From an uncultured Akkermansia sp. (GTDB lineage: Bacteria > Verrucomicrobiota > Verrucomicrobiia > Verrucomicrobiales > Akkermansiaceae), in the NCBI GenBank assembly GCA_947630815.1, contig CANRJD010000001.1, forward strand, positions 1-34,126: a stretch of 34,126 nt of DNA, in the 5' to 3' direction. The notes under the pieces are model-generated. The model worked only from the letters and a program-made list of their open reading frames with translations, made no database searches and was not told the origin of the DNA. The position numbers and the translations under genes are program-made. This document shows positions 1-7,653 of this stretch, one piece after another; within the stretch, counting starts at the first letter, position 1; every line of letters starts with the position of its first letter.

Positions 1-342
1 TCTATTATGGGTGTAATGGAGCAAAACAGCAAACACCTTTTTTGTCTCCTTGTAAATTTCTATGGGATGCCAATGAATCTGAAACATAATTACATGATAC
101 CGTGCAGAGTGTTGGTGAACAGAGAACTCAAGAAAGACAAGCAACGCTACAGGAGAGTGTATGATAAGGCTAAGACACCCGCAGAAAGACTGCTGGCAAG
201 CCCGGAAGTAAGCGAGGAAAACAAACAGCGCATCAGGGCAACAGCGGAGGGGTGTAACTTTGTAAAAATCTCGGTGAAGCTCAAAGCAACGCTCGATAAG
301 TTTTACGAGCGATTAGCGAGGCGAGAGAACATATACGATTAG
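1..342 (+). CDS. DDE integrase-type transposase, C-terminal part (cut by window start)
   Basis: The reading frame is open from base 1 and ends at TAG 340-342, so the N-terminus and the catalytic DDE core lie outside the window. The visible 113 codons resemble the C-terminal tail of integrase-core transposases: a segment around LVNFYGMPMNL, then basic residues leading into VYDKAKTPAERLLASPEVSE, and a helical KLKATLDKFYERLAR end. I recognise this tail by style from IS proteins of the integrase-core type; the exact IS family is not decided. It is followed by a hairpin and a pair of direct repeats that look like IS ends, which supports the call. Whether the element is intact cannot be seen from here. 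Confidence 0.7.
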   Translation, partial: SIMGVMEQNSKHLFCLLVNFYGMPMNLKHNYMIPCRVLVNRELKKDKQRYRRVYDKAKTPAERLLASPEVSEENKQRIRATAEGCNFVKISVKLKATLDKFYERLARRENIYD

Positions 343-395
343 GAGAGAGAAGGTTAGATACAATCGCTGAGAACATCCTCCCCCCCTGGCGGCGC

Positions 396-446
396 CATTT
401 GCAAAGGGTGCGACTCCGCTACGCTCCGTCGCACCCTTTGCAAATG
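396..446. other. Perfect 19-bp inverted repeat downstream of the transposase
   Basis: Arms at 396-414 and 428-446 are perfect reverse complements (each contains TTTGCAAAGGGTGCG or its complement) around a 13-base loop. No T-run follows, so it is not a classical intrinsic terminator. It lies between the transposase stop codon and the IS end repeats and could protect or end the transposase mRNA, or be a REP-like palindrome. Confidence 0.7.
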
Positions 447-494
447 CTTTCTGAGGACACCAAAAACTATGACGGTAAAAGATCGCGGGACACT

Positions 495-556
495 TCGGTG
501 CTCTAATTATGTCCGATCACTTTTCTCTTTTCGGTGCACTATTTTTGTCCGATCAC
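495..556. repeat. Two 26-bp direct repeats, probable IS terminal transposase-binding sites
   Basis: Copies at 495-520 and 531-556 match at 23 of 26 positions; both begin TCGGTGC and end TTGTCCGATCAC or ATGTCCGATCAC. Tandem subterminal repeats are typical of several integrase-type IS families, where they bind the transposase. The second copy ends exactly where the host-type intergenic repeat mosaic begins (557), so the IS probably ends at about 556 and was inserted into that mosaic. The other end is outside the window. Confidence 0.6.
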
Positions 557-558
557 GC

Positions 559-842
559 GGAGGCGGCTGACGCCGCCCATGTACGATGTACGATTTAGAA
601 ATTTGGCGAGCCTCCGGCTCGCGGAACTGCGGAGCGTAAGCGGAGGAGGAGGGTGGAGCACGATGGGTGGTTGGTTCGAAAGGGGTGCGAATCATGCGGA
701 GCCAGGTTCATGGCTTGGCCAACATAGGCGCCGCCAGGCGTCACCGCTCCCCGCGCAACGCGCGCGAATTTTCAAATCGTACGTCGTACATCGTACTTCG
801 TACATGGGCAGACTCCGTCTGCCTCCGTCGTAAATCGTAAAT
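559..842. repeat. Intergenic repeat mosaic R1 (long-block copy L1)
   Basis: This gap holds no convincing gene. In order: a GC hairpin with arms 562-567 and 572-577, heptads (TACGATG, TACGATT), a 194-base long block (589-782) that recurs at 2733-2927 and, inverted, at 7395-7587, heptads now in the opposite orientation, and a hairpin with arms 807-813 and 817-823 (GGCAGAC/GTCTGCC). Opposed heptads make the whole element an imperfect inverted repeat. Short frames across it are produced by the 7-base periodicity. Confidence 0.8.
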
Positions 843-914
843 AACTAACGGCTTATGCTACATGATGTGCCGTTACCCACCTATTGGGGGTGTTTTTTCT
901 TGGGACAGATGTGG
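843..914 (+). promoter_or_regulatory. U box upstream of panC
   Basis: A conserved segment ending in TTTTTTCTTGGGACAGATG and oriented toward panC. Its first half carries AACGGC...GCCGTT arms. Close relatives lie upstream of skp (3071-3144), the gene at 30291 (30366-30440, minus), the autotransporter (12741-12812, minus) and others. It ends 18 bases before the panC -35 box, a plausible place for an activator site or UP-like element. Function is inferred only from position and conservation. Confidence 0.55.
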
Positions 915-932
915 TTGCTGTAGATATTGTCA

Positions 933-961
933 TTGACATTTTGTCACTCGGCAGCTATGCT
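933..961 (+). promoter_or_regulatory. Sigma-70-type promoter of panC (predicted leaderless)
   Basis: TTGACA at 933-938, a 17-base spacer and TATGCT at 956-961. Six bases separate the -10 box from the ATG at 968, so initiation at the normal distance would fall on or next to the A of the start codon. There is no Shine-Dalgarno sequence. The same geometry recurs at znuA, the dynamin-like gene, tatA and the gene at 31338. Confidence 0.8.
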
Positions 962-967
962 GACGGC

Positions 968-1828
968 ATGCGGATCGTAACATCAAAGAGGGAGTTGCGC
1001 GCAGCGTTGGCGAAGAATGCGGCTAATCCGCGTGTGCTGGTGCCTACCATGGGCGCGCTGCATGCCGGGCACGCTTCTCTTTTGCAGCAGGCGCGGGAGC
1101 TTGCCGGCGAACAGGGGTGTGTGGTAGCATCAGTTTTTCTGAATCCCGTGCAGTTCAACCAGGCGTCGGATTTGGCAACCTATCCGCGCACTCCGGAACA
1201 GGATGCTGAAATATGCGAAAACTGCGGGGTGGATGTGCTTTTTATGCCGACTCCGGAGCAAATGTACTGCGAGGATCGGAGCATTACTCTGCACGAGTCG
1301 GCGCTTTCTACCGTGCTGTGCGGGGCGAGCCGGCCGGGTCATTTTGATGGTGTGTGCCTCGTGGTGGCCAAACTTTTTAATCTGGTGCAGCCCACGGATG
1401 CCATCTTCGGCGAAAAGGATTTTCAGCAGCTCGTCGTGCTGCGCCGTCTTGTGCGCGACTTAGATTTTCCTGTTGCCCTTCATGCGGCTTCGATCGTGCG
1501 CGAGGCGGATGGTCTAGCTGTTTCCAGTCGCAATGTACGGCTTACGCCCGAGCAGCGCGCGCAGGCGCCCCGGCTGCACGCCGCCCTGGAACAGGCAGCT
1601 GACGCCTTTCGCAAAGGAGCCACTGCCGGTGCGGTGTGTCACGACGTGGTGGAGCAGTTGGAGACTCTGCCGGGGGTGAAGGTGGATTATGTGCGTTTGG
1701 TGCATCCGCAGACGCTGCAGGCGCTGGATGATGAGGCGTTCGGGGAGCAGCCGGCGGTGTTGGCTGCTGCGGTGTTTTTTGGGGAAGTCCGGCTTATTGA
1801 CAACCTCCAAATTATCCATCGCTCATGA
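968..1828 (+). CDS. panC: Pantothenate synthetase
   Basis: PanC joins pantoate and beta-alanine, using ATP through a pantoyl-adenylate, in the cytoplasmic pantothenate/CoA pathway. The 286-residue product has the family's usual length and motifs: VPTMGALHAGH with the HxGH adenylation signature at residues 32-35, FLNPVQF, the FGEKDFQQ segment, and VSSRN in the region that plays the KMSKS role. I chose ATG 968 rather than an in-frame ATG at 884 because residue 1 then leads straight into the usual RIVTSKREL beginning, and because a strong promoter ends at 961; the longer form would place the promoter inside the coding region. Its TGA overlaps the next gene's ATG by four bases, so the two are surely cotranscribed. 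Confidence 0.96.
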   Translation: MRIVTSKRELRAALAKNAANPRVLVPTMGALHAGHASLLQQARELAGEQGCVVASVFLNPVQFNQASDLATYPRTPEQDAEICENCGVDVLFMPTPEQMYCEDRSITLHESALSTVLCGASRPGHFDGVCLVVAKLFNLVQPTDAIFGEKDFQQLVVLRRLVRDLDFPVALHAASIVREADGLAVSSRNVRLTPEQRAQAPRLHAALEQAADAFRKGATAGAVCHDVVEQLETLPGVKVDYVRLVHPQTLQALDDEAFGEQPAVLAAAVFFGEVRLIDNLQIIHRS

Positions 1829-2490
1829 TTCGGGCTACCAACCTGCACCGAAGCTATTCCATCAGTTCCAGGACGGTGGAGGTGTTGCACGGCCTGAGCC
1901 TGTGCATTGCGCCGCGTGAAAAGGTGTTTCTTTGCGGACCGAGCGGTGCGGGGAAAACAACTCTCATGTACACACTGGCCGGCTTGGAGCAGCCGCAGCA
2001 GGGGAGTGTGTTTGTGGATGGCCAGGACATTTACGCGCTTTCACTGCGTCGCCGCGCGCTCTTCCGCAACAAAACCATGGGGTTCATTTTCCAAAACTAC
2101 ATGCTCATGCCTGAGCTCACCGCATTGGAAAATGCCTCCCTCGCCACCGCTGTGGCAGGGCAGGAGGCCACAGAGCGCGTGCTTGCTCTCTTGGAGCGCG
2201 TGGGACTGGCGGATCGGTTGCACCACCTTCCTTCCGAGCTCTCCGGCGGCGAGCAACAGCGCGTCGCCATCGTCCGCGCACTCGCTCACGATCCTGCCAT
2301 CATTTTCGCGGATGAGCCGACCGGCAATCTCGATTCGCGCAACGGCGCGCAGATACTCGATTTGCTTTTTTCACTGGCGGATGAGTGCGGGAAAACCCTT
2401 GTTATCGTGACCCATGATGCCCGGATAGCCGCCCGTGGCGACCGCATCCTCATGATTCGCGATGGACAGGTGGACGAGCAAACACGTTGA
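1825..2490 (+). CDS. lolD: LolD-type ABC transporter ATPase
   Basis: A 221-residue ATPase of the LolD/MacB/FtsE class, which powers lipoprotein release from the inner membrane (LolCDE) or similar export. Visible motifs: Walker A GPSGAGKTT at residues 38-46, Q-loop IFQNYMLMPELTALEN, signature LSGGEQQRVAIVRAL, Walker B with switch IIFADEPTGNLD, and H-loop IVTHD. The FQNYMLMPELTALEN stretch and DEPTGNLD are typical of the LolD group. The start overlaps the panC stop (ATGA). No LolC/E-like membrane partner is in the window, so the substrate remains open; another export ATPase of the same class is possible. No SD is visible, as expected for a translationally coupled start. Confidence 0.8.
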   Translation: MIRATNLHRSYSISSRTVEVLHGLSLCIAPREKVFLCGPSGAGKTTLMYTLAGLEQPQQGSVFVDGQDIYALSLRRRALFRNKTMGFIFQNYMLMPELTALENASLATAVAGQEATERVLALLERVGLADRLHHLPSELSGGEQQRVAIVRALAHDPAIIFADEPTGNLDSRNGAQILDLLFSLADECGKTLVIVTHDARIAARGDRILMIRDGQVDEQTR

Positions 2491-3070
2491 ACATTTACGA
2501 TTTACGACGGAGGCAGACGGAGTCTGCCCATGTACGATGTGCGATGTACGATGTACGATTTGCAAATAGTGCGCAGCGAAGCTGCGGAAATTGCAAAGCA
2601 AATGCGGACGCGTATTCGTAAAGCCGCGATCGGACGTAGTTACAAAGCGGCGGAGGCGCCTGGCGGCGCCTGGTGGCAGGCGGGGGCTGCCTATGTACGA
2701 CGGAGGCAGGAAGGGTCTGCCCATGTACGATTTACGATTTAGAAATTTGGCGAGCCTTTGGCTCGCGAAGATGCGAAGCGTAAGCGAAGGTGGTGGGGAA
2801 AATCATACAAGGTCGTTGGTTCGAAAGGGACGCGAATCATGCAAAGCTGCGTCCACGGCTTGGCTGGCATAGGCGCCGCCAGGCGTCACCGCTCCCCGCG
2901 CAACGCGCGCGAATTTTCAAATCGTACATTGACTCACCGCCGCCCCATCGGCGGTTCGCCCCTGCGGGGCAGCGCATCCGCGCTGTCCATACGCACTTAC
3001 AGCCGTCGTGCGTGTTGTACATCGTACATCATACATGGGCAGACTCCGTCTGCCTCCGTCGTAAATCGTA
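2491..3070. repeat. Intergenic repeat mosaic R2 (contains long block L2 and shortened module D5)
   Basis: This roughly 580-base gap holds only repeat modules. In order: heptads; a GGCAGAC/GTCTGCC hairpin just before CATGTACGATG; a short-type unit with TAGTTACAAAG near 2635-2655 and a GGCGCC-TGGC-GGCGCC hairpin; more heptads; long block L2 (2733-2927) homologous to 589-782; a shortened, inverted copy of the 120-base D module (about 2929-3017); inverted heptads and a last GGCAGAC hairpin. At least three module types are joined end to end, which implies accretion or recombination. Confidence 0.8.
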
Positions 3071-3144
3071 AATAACCAAAGGTTTGTGCTTTATGATGTG
3101 CCGTTGACTACCATTGGGGGCAGTTTTTCTTGGGCCGGATGTGG
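3071..3144 (+). promoter_or_regulatory. U box upstream of skp
   Basis: Aligns with the box at 843-914: GATGTGCCGTT in the middle, ATTGGGGG, then TTTTTCTTGGGCCGGATG. It points toward the skp-like gene and ends 40 bases before the -35 box. Role inferred from conserved position only. Confidence 0.5.
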
Positions 3145-3184
3145 GTGGTATGACATAAAATTGGACAACTTTCGCAAGCCGTGC

Positions 3185-3213
3185 TTGACTGTCGGGGATG
3201 TTTTGTGTAGAAT
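3185..3213 (+). promoter_or_regulatory. Promoter of skp-like gene
   Basis: TTGACT (3185-3190), 17-base spacer, TAGAAT (3208-3213). The predicted start is near 3220, leaving a leader of about 23 bases without a clear SD before ATG 3243. Confidence 0.7.
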
Positions 3214-3242
3214 GGGCGCACTTAACGATCTTTCGTATCACT

Positions 3243-3926
3243 ATGAAGAAGTTCGCTACTACACTGTCGGTACTGGCTGTTGTTATCAGTTCATTGGTGG
3301 CAACGGCTGCAGCGGAGGTAAAAATAGCCTCTGTGAATATGAGTGAGCTGCATATCATGTTTTACAAGCGTGTGGATGCAGAGAACGACCTGCGCAAGCA
3401 GGTGGATGCCATACGCGAGGAAATCACCACGCGTCAGGAGAAAGTCAAGGCGCTTGAGCAGAAACTGGTGAGCATCCAGAAGCAGGCAGACCCCACGCTT
3501 TCGGAGGCTGCGACGAAGAAGTTGCGCGAGCAATTTTCTTCTGTGAAGAATGAGTATGATGCAGAGCGGCAGGAGTACGAGACCTTCGTGAAGCGTCGTG
3601 AGCTTGCGATTAACGACATGCAGCGTCGCATGCTTGCGCTGCTGACTCGGGAGTTGCTCGATGCCGTGCAGAAGGTAGCAGCTGAAGAGGGAGTAGATTT
3701 TGTGATCGACTCTTCTGCGACCAGCCGAACTCCGGGTGTAAGCGTTTTCCCGTACGTGAAGCCGAGCATGGATATTTCCGAGAAGGTTGTCAAGCGTTTG
3801 AATGCGGACGCCCCGGCGGATTTTGATGCGCAGGCAGAGCTGCAGAAGCTTCGCAATGCCGCGCAGCAGGGCGCTCCTGAGCAGGACGCAGCCAATGGAG
3901 ACGGAGCGGCTCCGGCTGATAAATAA
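3243..3926 (+). CDS. skp: Skp/OmpH-family periplasmic chaperone
   Basis: Skp-type chaperones hold unfolded outer-membrane proteins in the periplasm before BAM inserts them. The 227-residue product begins with a clear Sec signal peptide (MKKFATTLSVLAVV..., likely cut after ATAAA at residue 24), followed by the EVKIASVNMSEL strand typical of OmpH proteins, a long charged coiled coil (about residues 45-140), and a C-terminal strand region with VDFVIDSSA. The extended tail (PADFDAQAEL... EQDAANGDGAAPADK) is acidic and low complexity. ATG 3243 is chosen over an upstream in-frame ATG at 3198 because the latter would bury the signal peptide and overlap the promoter. Upstream position relative to lpxD matches the skp-lpxD order common in diderms. 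Confidence 0.88.
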   Translation: MKKFATTLSVLAVVISSLVATAAAEVKIASVNMSELHIMFYKRVDAENDLRKQVDAIREEITTRQEKVKALEQKLVSIQKQADPTLSEAATKKLREQFSSVKNEYDAERQEYETFVKRRELAINDMQRRMLALLTRELLDAVQKVAAEEGVDFVIDSSATSRTPGVSVFPYVKPSMDISEKVVKRLNADAPADFDAQAELQKLRNAAQQGAPEQDAANGDGAAPADK

Positions 3927-3940
3927 AGTTTGAATCCGGA

Positions 3941-3987
3941 CGGCGGGGAAATCGGTCATATACGATTCCCCGCCGCCGATTTTTTTT
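3941..3987 (+). terminator. Intrinsic terminator between skp and lpxD
   Basis: Arms CGGCGGGGAA (3941-3950) and TTCCCCGCCG (3966-3975) pair perfectly and extend inward by AATCG/CGATT with one bulged A. Eight T residues (3980-3987) follow within five bases. lpxD starts only 20 bases later with no obvious promoter of its own, so this probably works as an attenuator that lowers lpxD-operon transcription relative to skp. Confidence 0.8.
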
Positions 3988-4006
3988 GTAGAAAAAAGGC
4001 TCCGCG

Positions 4007-5080
4007 ATGACTCTCTCCGCAGCGGATATCCTGCAACTCACCGGCGGCGTATTGGTTCAGCCGAATCGGGCGGAGGAAGTGCCGGCGATAACCGGAGTTG
4101 CGACATTGGCCGAGGCCGGAGCCGGGGAGGTATCCTTCCTGGGCAACGAAAAGTACTACAAGGATTATTTGGGGACGAAAGCGGCGCTGGTGCTGGTGCC
4201 GCAGGGAGTGCCGGATAAGCCGGAGGGAGTGGCGCTCATCGAGGTAGAAAATCCATCACTCGCCTTCAACGCGCTGGTGGATGCCTTTCTGAAGGTGGGC
4301 AATGATTTTGAGCCTGGAGTGCACCCGAGCGCCATCGTGGACCCCACAGCGCAGGTGGATGCGACCAAGGTGCGTGTGCAAGCCGGGGCCGTTATTGAAG
4401 CCGGAGCGAGCATCGGCGCGGGCTCGGACATCGGTCCGGGTTGCGTGATCGGCAAGTACGCGAGCATTGGCGAGCACTGCCGCTTGTACGCGCGTGTGGT
4501 GGTTCGCGAACGCTGCGTGATCGGTAATCACGTGGTGATTCAGCCCGGCGCCGTCATCGGATCGGATGGTTTCGGCTTTTTGCTCAACAAAGAGACCGGG
4601 CGCTATGAGACCGTGGATCAGGTAGGTATCGTGGTTGTTGAGGATCACGTCGATATCGGCGCCAACACCACCATCGATCGCGCCCGCTTCGGTCGTACCG
4701 TCATCGGCGAGGGCTCCAAAATTGATAATCTCGTGCAAATCGGGCACAACGTCACCGTCGGCAAGCACACCGTCATCGTCTCTCAGAGTGGCGTGGCCGG
4801 CAGTTCCCATCTGGGCAACTACGTGACCGTTGCAGCTCAGTGCGGGATCGCCGGGCACCTGCATATCGGCGACCAGGCGATCTTGGCAGCACGCACGGGA
4901 GTGATGTCCGATCTGGAGGGGGGACAAGCCTATTGGGGCTCGCCGAGCGCCCCCTTCAAGGAAGCCATGAAACAATCGGCCGCAGTGCGTAAATTGCCGG
5001 AAGCGCTCAAGACCATGCAGGCGCTCAAGCGCGAGGCGGAGGAGTTGCGCGCCCGCCTGAGCAAACGCAAGATTTTCTGA
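4007..5080 (+). CDS. lpxD: UDP-3-O-(3-hydroxyacyl)glucosamine N-acyltransferase
   Basis: LpxD adds the second acyl chain to UDP-3-O-acylglucosamine in lipid A synthesis. The 357 residues show the family's three parts: an N-terminal uridine-binding domain (ITGVATLAEAGAGEVSFLGNEKY), a left-handed beta helix of hexapeptide repeats (about 105-320, e.g. IGAGSDIGPGCVIG), and a C-terminal helix. The catalytic histidine lies in LVQIGHNVTVG, and DGFGFLL is the usual loop. Length is close to normal. The gene is followed after 13 bases by rppH, so lpxD heads a four-gene unit whose other members are not lipid A genes. Confidence 0.96.
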   Translation: MTLSAADILQLTGGVLVQPNRAEEVPAITGVATLAEAGAGEVSFLGNEKYYKDYLGTKAALVLVPQGVPDKPEGVALIEVENPSLAFNALVDAFLKVGNDFEPGVHPSAIVDPTAQVDATKVRVQAGAVIEAGASIGAGSDIGPGCVIGKYASIGEHCRLYARVVVRERCVIGNHVVIQPGAVIGSDGFGFLLNKETGRYETVDQVGIVVVEDHVDIGANTTIDRARFGRTVIGEGSKIDNLVQIGHNVTVGKHTVIVSQSGVAGSSHLGNYVTVAAQCGIAGHLHIGDQAILAARTGVMSDLEGGQAYWGSPSAPFKEAMKQSAAVRKLPEALKTMQALKREAEELRARLSKRKIF

Positions 5081-5093
5081 GCTGAGTCTGCCC

Positions 5094-5570
5094 ATGTCTT
5101 TTGCTGAATTGTATCGCCCGAACGCCGCTATCATTTACCGCCGCAGCAACGGGGAGGTACTCATCTGCGAGCGCGTGAAGCCGCAAGGGGCCTGGCAATT
5201 CCCTCAGGGCGGGGTCAAGAAGGGAGAATCGCCCATGGACGCCGCCTGCCGCGAGGGGATGGAGGAAACGGGATTTCGCCCGAACGAGTACGATGTTGTG
5301 GAGGAGCACGGTCCGTACCGTTACGATTACCCGCCGGCCGAGCGCGAGCGTGTGCTGCGTAAGCGGGGCATCCCCTACGCCGGACAAGAGCAGTATTATT
5401 TTTTGTGCCTCATGCACGATGACGCCGCCGAACCTTGGCTGGATTACAAAGAGTTTTGCTCGTATCGCTGGGTGCAACCGGAGCAATTTGACCTCAACTG
5501 GCTCCCGGATTTTAAACGCGAAGTGTATCGCCGCGTGCTGCGCGACTTTTTCGGGATAGAAAAGGCGTGA
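5094..5570 (+). CDS. rppH: RppH-like Nudix RNA pyrophosphohydrolase
   Basis: RppH removes pyrophosphate from 5'-triphosphorylated mRNA and starts decay; related enzymes hydrolyse dinucleoside polyphosphates. The 158-residue protein has YRPNAAIIY at the N-terminus and WQFPQGGVKKGES, both characteristic of the RppH/NudH group, with the Nudix box running from G39 to F61 (E45, R53, E54, E57, E58, G60). The residue after RE is glycine (REGMEE) where a bulky aliphatic is normal, a small deviation that leaves the metal-binding glutamates intact. Substrate choice (mRNA versus Ap4A) cannot be told from sequence. Confidence 0.85.
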   Translation: MSFAELYRPNAAIIYRRSNGEVLICERVKPQGAWQFPQGGVKKGESPMDAACREGMEETGFRPNEYDVVEEHGPYRYDYPPAERERVLRKRGIPYAGQEQYYFLCLMHDDAAEPWLDYKEFCSYRWVQPEQFDLNWLPDFKREVYRRVLRDFFGIEKA

Positions 5571-6232
5571 AGATCGAGCCCATAGCCCACATCCGCTCTC
5601 CCTATGCGGAAAAGTTCGGTGTGCCGCGCCAAAGTGGTCTGGCTCCGCATGTGCAGGCATCGGTTGTTTTTTCTCCGTCGATTACCCAGGACTACGTGCG
5701 CGGCCTGGAGACCTTTTCGCACATCTGGCTCATTTGGGGCTTTCATTGCGTGACAGAGGAGAGCGTCCACGCCACCGTGCGACCGCCGCGCCTGGGGGGC
5801 AATACGCGCATCGGCGTTTTTGCCTCGCGTTCGCCGTTTCGTCCAAATCCCATCGGACTTTCTGCCGTGCGCTTGTTGGCAGTGGAGCCGGGACCGGTGT
5901 TGCGCGTGGCCGGGGCCGATCTGGTGGATGGCACGCCCGTGTATGACATCAAGCCCTACTTACCGTATGCGGACTGCATCGCGGGGGCGAGTTCCGGCTT
6001 TGTGGACAGCGCACCGCGTGAACTGCTCTCCGTCGAGCTGCCGGAGTCCATGCCGCAGGGGCTGCCGCCGGAATATCGAGAGGCCCTCTGCGAGTCCCTG
6101 GCGCAGGATCCACGTCCCGCCTACCAAGACGATCCCGAGCGCGTTTACCACATGATTTTGCAGCCCTGTGAGCTTGATTTCGTCGTATCCGGCGGCGTGC
6201 TGCGCGTCACATCCATCCGTCGCCTGCCGTGA
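5567..6232 (+). CDS. trmO: TrmO-family tRNA t6A37 N6-methyltransferase
   Basis: TrmO (TsaA/YaeB, VirR-like fold) uses S-adenosylmethionine to methylate t6A37 in tRNAs. The 221 residues contain IAHIRSPYAEKFGVPRQ at the start, FSHIWLIWGFH, the hallmark FASRSPFRPNPIGLSAV, and GTPVYDIKPYLPYAD. The start is GTG at 5567, in the sequence GTGA that also holds the rppH stop, so translation is coupled. The C-terminal extension (about residues 150-221) is present as in full-length TrmO. Confidence 0.9.
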   Translation: MKIEPIAHIRSPYAEKFGVPRQSGLAPHVQASVVFSPSITQDYVRGLETFSHIWLIWGFHCVTEESVHATVRPPRLGGNTRIGVFASRSPFRPNPIGLSAVRLLAVEPGPVLRVAGADLVDGTPVYDIKPYLPYADCIAGASSGFVDSAPRELLSVELPESMPQGLPPEYREALCESLAQDPRPAYQDDPERVYHMILQPCELDFVVSGGVLRVTSIRRLP

Positions 6233-7293
6233 GCATCCCCGACCAAGCTACTGCAGACGCCACAGCGATGCGTCCCGGCGCAGGGGAGGCCATTTGCCAA
6301 TGTCGCGCCGGGCAGGTGGTGAGCTCCATCGTGCGCGGCGAACAGACTCCCGGCGTGCCGTGGACGGAGAGCACCCTCGTCCCCATTTTCTCGGCCACCA
6401 AGACCGCATCTGCCGCATGTTTTTTGCAGGCGCTGGCAGAGCAGGGGAGTGACCCGAGTGTGGAGCTCGGCGAACTCTGGCCGCATTTCCCGGCTCCGCA
6501 TTGCACCGTGGAGCACTTGCTTTCCCATCAAGTGGGACTGGCGGCGTGGGATGTGTCCGCCCCCGTCGATGATTTGGAGGCATGCCGTGCCGCCGTGGAG
6601 CGCAGCAGACCACTCTGGGCGCCGCCGCAACACGGTTACCACCCGCACACCTTCGGTCCCATGCTGGACCTTTTCATGCTCGCGCTCACCGGTTCGCGCA
6701 TTGCCGACTATTGGGAAAAGCGCGTGCGCAGTCCTCTCGGGTTGGATTTCTACATTGGGCTTCCGCCGGAATTGTCCGCACGCGTAGCCATTTTGCAGGC
6801 TCCGCGCATTCATGGCGCCATGCCGGACACGCCCTTTTACCGCGCATATTTTGATCCCGCTTCGCCGATTTATCGCGCCTTCAACTGCGTGACGGGGCTC
6901 CCTTCCCCGCGTTCCATGAATACCCCTTTCGGGCTTGCATGCGGTTGCCCGGCGCGCGGGGGCATCGCTTCAGCCCGCGGGTTGGCGCTGTTTTATCAAG
7001 CCCTCCTCGGGGAACTTGCTCCATCGCCATTTTCTGCGCAGGTGTTGGGCTGGATGAGTCGTCCGGTCGTTTCCGGTCCGGATCTCACCCTGCTTTGTCA
7101 CACCTCCTTCACCTGCGGGGCCATGTGCGAACCGGCAGAACTCTTTGGCGACGGCGGATTTGGTCATGCGGGCGCCGGCGGTTCTCACGCCTTCGCCGAA
7201 CCCGGCACTGCCAGCTCCTACGCCCGCGTCACGAATGCCATGCAACTCGGCATTTTACCCACATTCGTTCCGAGAAAAAGCATAAATCGATAG
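6229..7293 (+). CDS. Beta-lactamase-fold serine hydrolase (class C / EstB-like)
   Basis: A 354-residue member of the penicillin-binding/beta-lactamase-fold family, which includes esterases and peptidases as well as true beta-lactamases. The nucleophile motif SxxK is SATK at residues 55-58. A later GYHPHTFG segment sits where the tyrosine motif is expected, with a glycine-rich GHAGAGGSHAF near residue 310 in place of KTG, which fits EstB-type esterases better than drug-hydrolysing enzymes. There is no signal peptide, so it is probably cytoplasmic. It starts with GTG overlapping the trmO stop (GTGA) and is the last gene of the lpxD unit. The in vivo substrate is unknown. Confidence 0.8.
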   Translation: MSIPDQATADATAMRPGAGEAICQCRAGQVVSSIVRGEQTPGVPWTESTLVPIFSATKTASAACFLQALAEQGSDPSVELGELWPHFPAPHCTVEHLLSHQVGLAAWDVSAPVDDLEACRAAVERSRPLWAPPQHGYHPHTFGPMLDLFMLALTGSRIADYWEKRVRSPLGLDFYIGLPPELSARVAILQAPRIHGAMPDTPFYRAYFDPASPIYRAFNCVTGLPSPRSMNTPFGLACGCPARGGIASARGLALFYQALLGELAPSPFSAQVLGWMSRPVVSGPDLTLLCHTSFTCGAMCEPAELFGDGGFGHAGAGGSHAFAEPGTASSYARVTNAMQLGILPTFVPRKSINR

Positions 7294-7653
7294 GCAACGG
7301 CATATTGTGCGGCATAAGACGTTGGGTATTTACGATTTACGATTTACGATTTACGACGGAGGCAGACGGAGTCTGCCCATGTACGATGTACGATGTACGA
7401 TTTGAAAATTCGCGCGCGTTGCGCGGGGAGCGGTGGTGCCTGGCGGCGCCTATGCCGGCCAAGCAGCGGACGCAGCTTGGCATGATTCGCGCCCCTTTCG
7501 AACCAACGACCACCATGATTTACCCACCCCCTCAGCTAAAGCTTCGCATCCTCGCGAGCCGGAGGCGAGCCAAATTTCTAAATCGTAAATCATAAATGGT
7601 AAATGGTAAATGGTAAATGGTAAATGGTAAATGGTCAGTTGCTTCGCTTCGCG
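7294..7653. repeat. Intergenic repeat mosaic R3 (inverted long block L3, partial U box)
   Basis: Between two convergent genes. A partial U box reads on the minus strand at 7294-7328. Then heptads, a GGCAGAC hairpin, long block L3 (7395-7587, the reverse complement of the blocks at 589-782 and 2733-2927), heptads, and a run of TAAATGG units. No gene seen. The order is that of R1 turned around, so an element of about 300 bases appears in both orientations. Confidence 0.8.
7593..7634. repeat. Six perfect TAAATGG tandem heptads
   Basis: Six identical 7-base units run from 7593 to 7634, next to the 3' end of the autotransporter gene. The period equals that of the TACGATG arrays, and the unit can be derived from TAAATCG by one change, so this looks like a local expansion of one heptad by slippage. 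Confidence 0.9.

Noticed and set aside
884..967. Upstream ATG of panC at 884
   Set aside because: It translates the U box and promoter; a matching MGV(L/F)FLGTD peptide before the gene at 30291 is likewise U-box sequence.
7593..7634. CRISPR array
   Set aside because: The direct repeats here and in the heptad arrays are 7 bases long with no spacers, and no cas genes are present.
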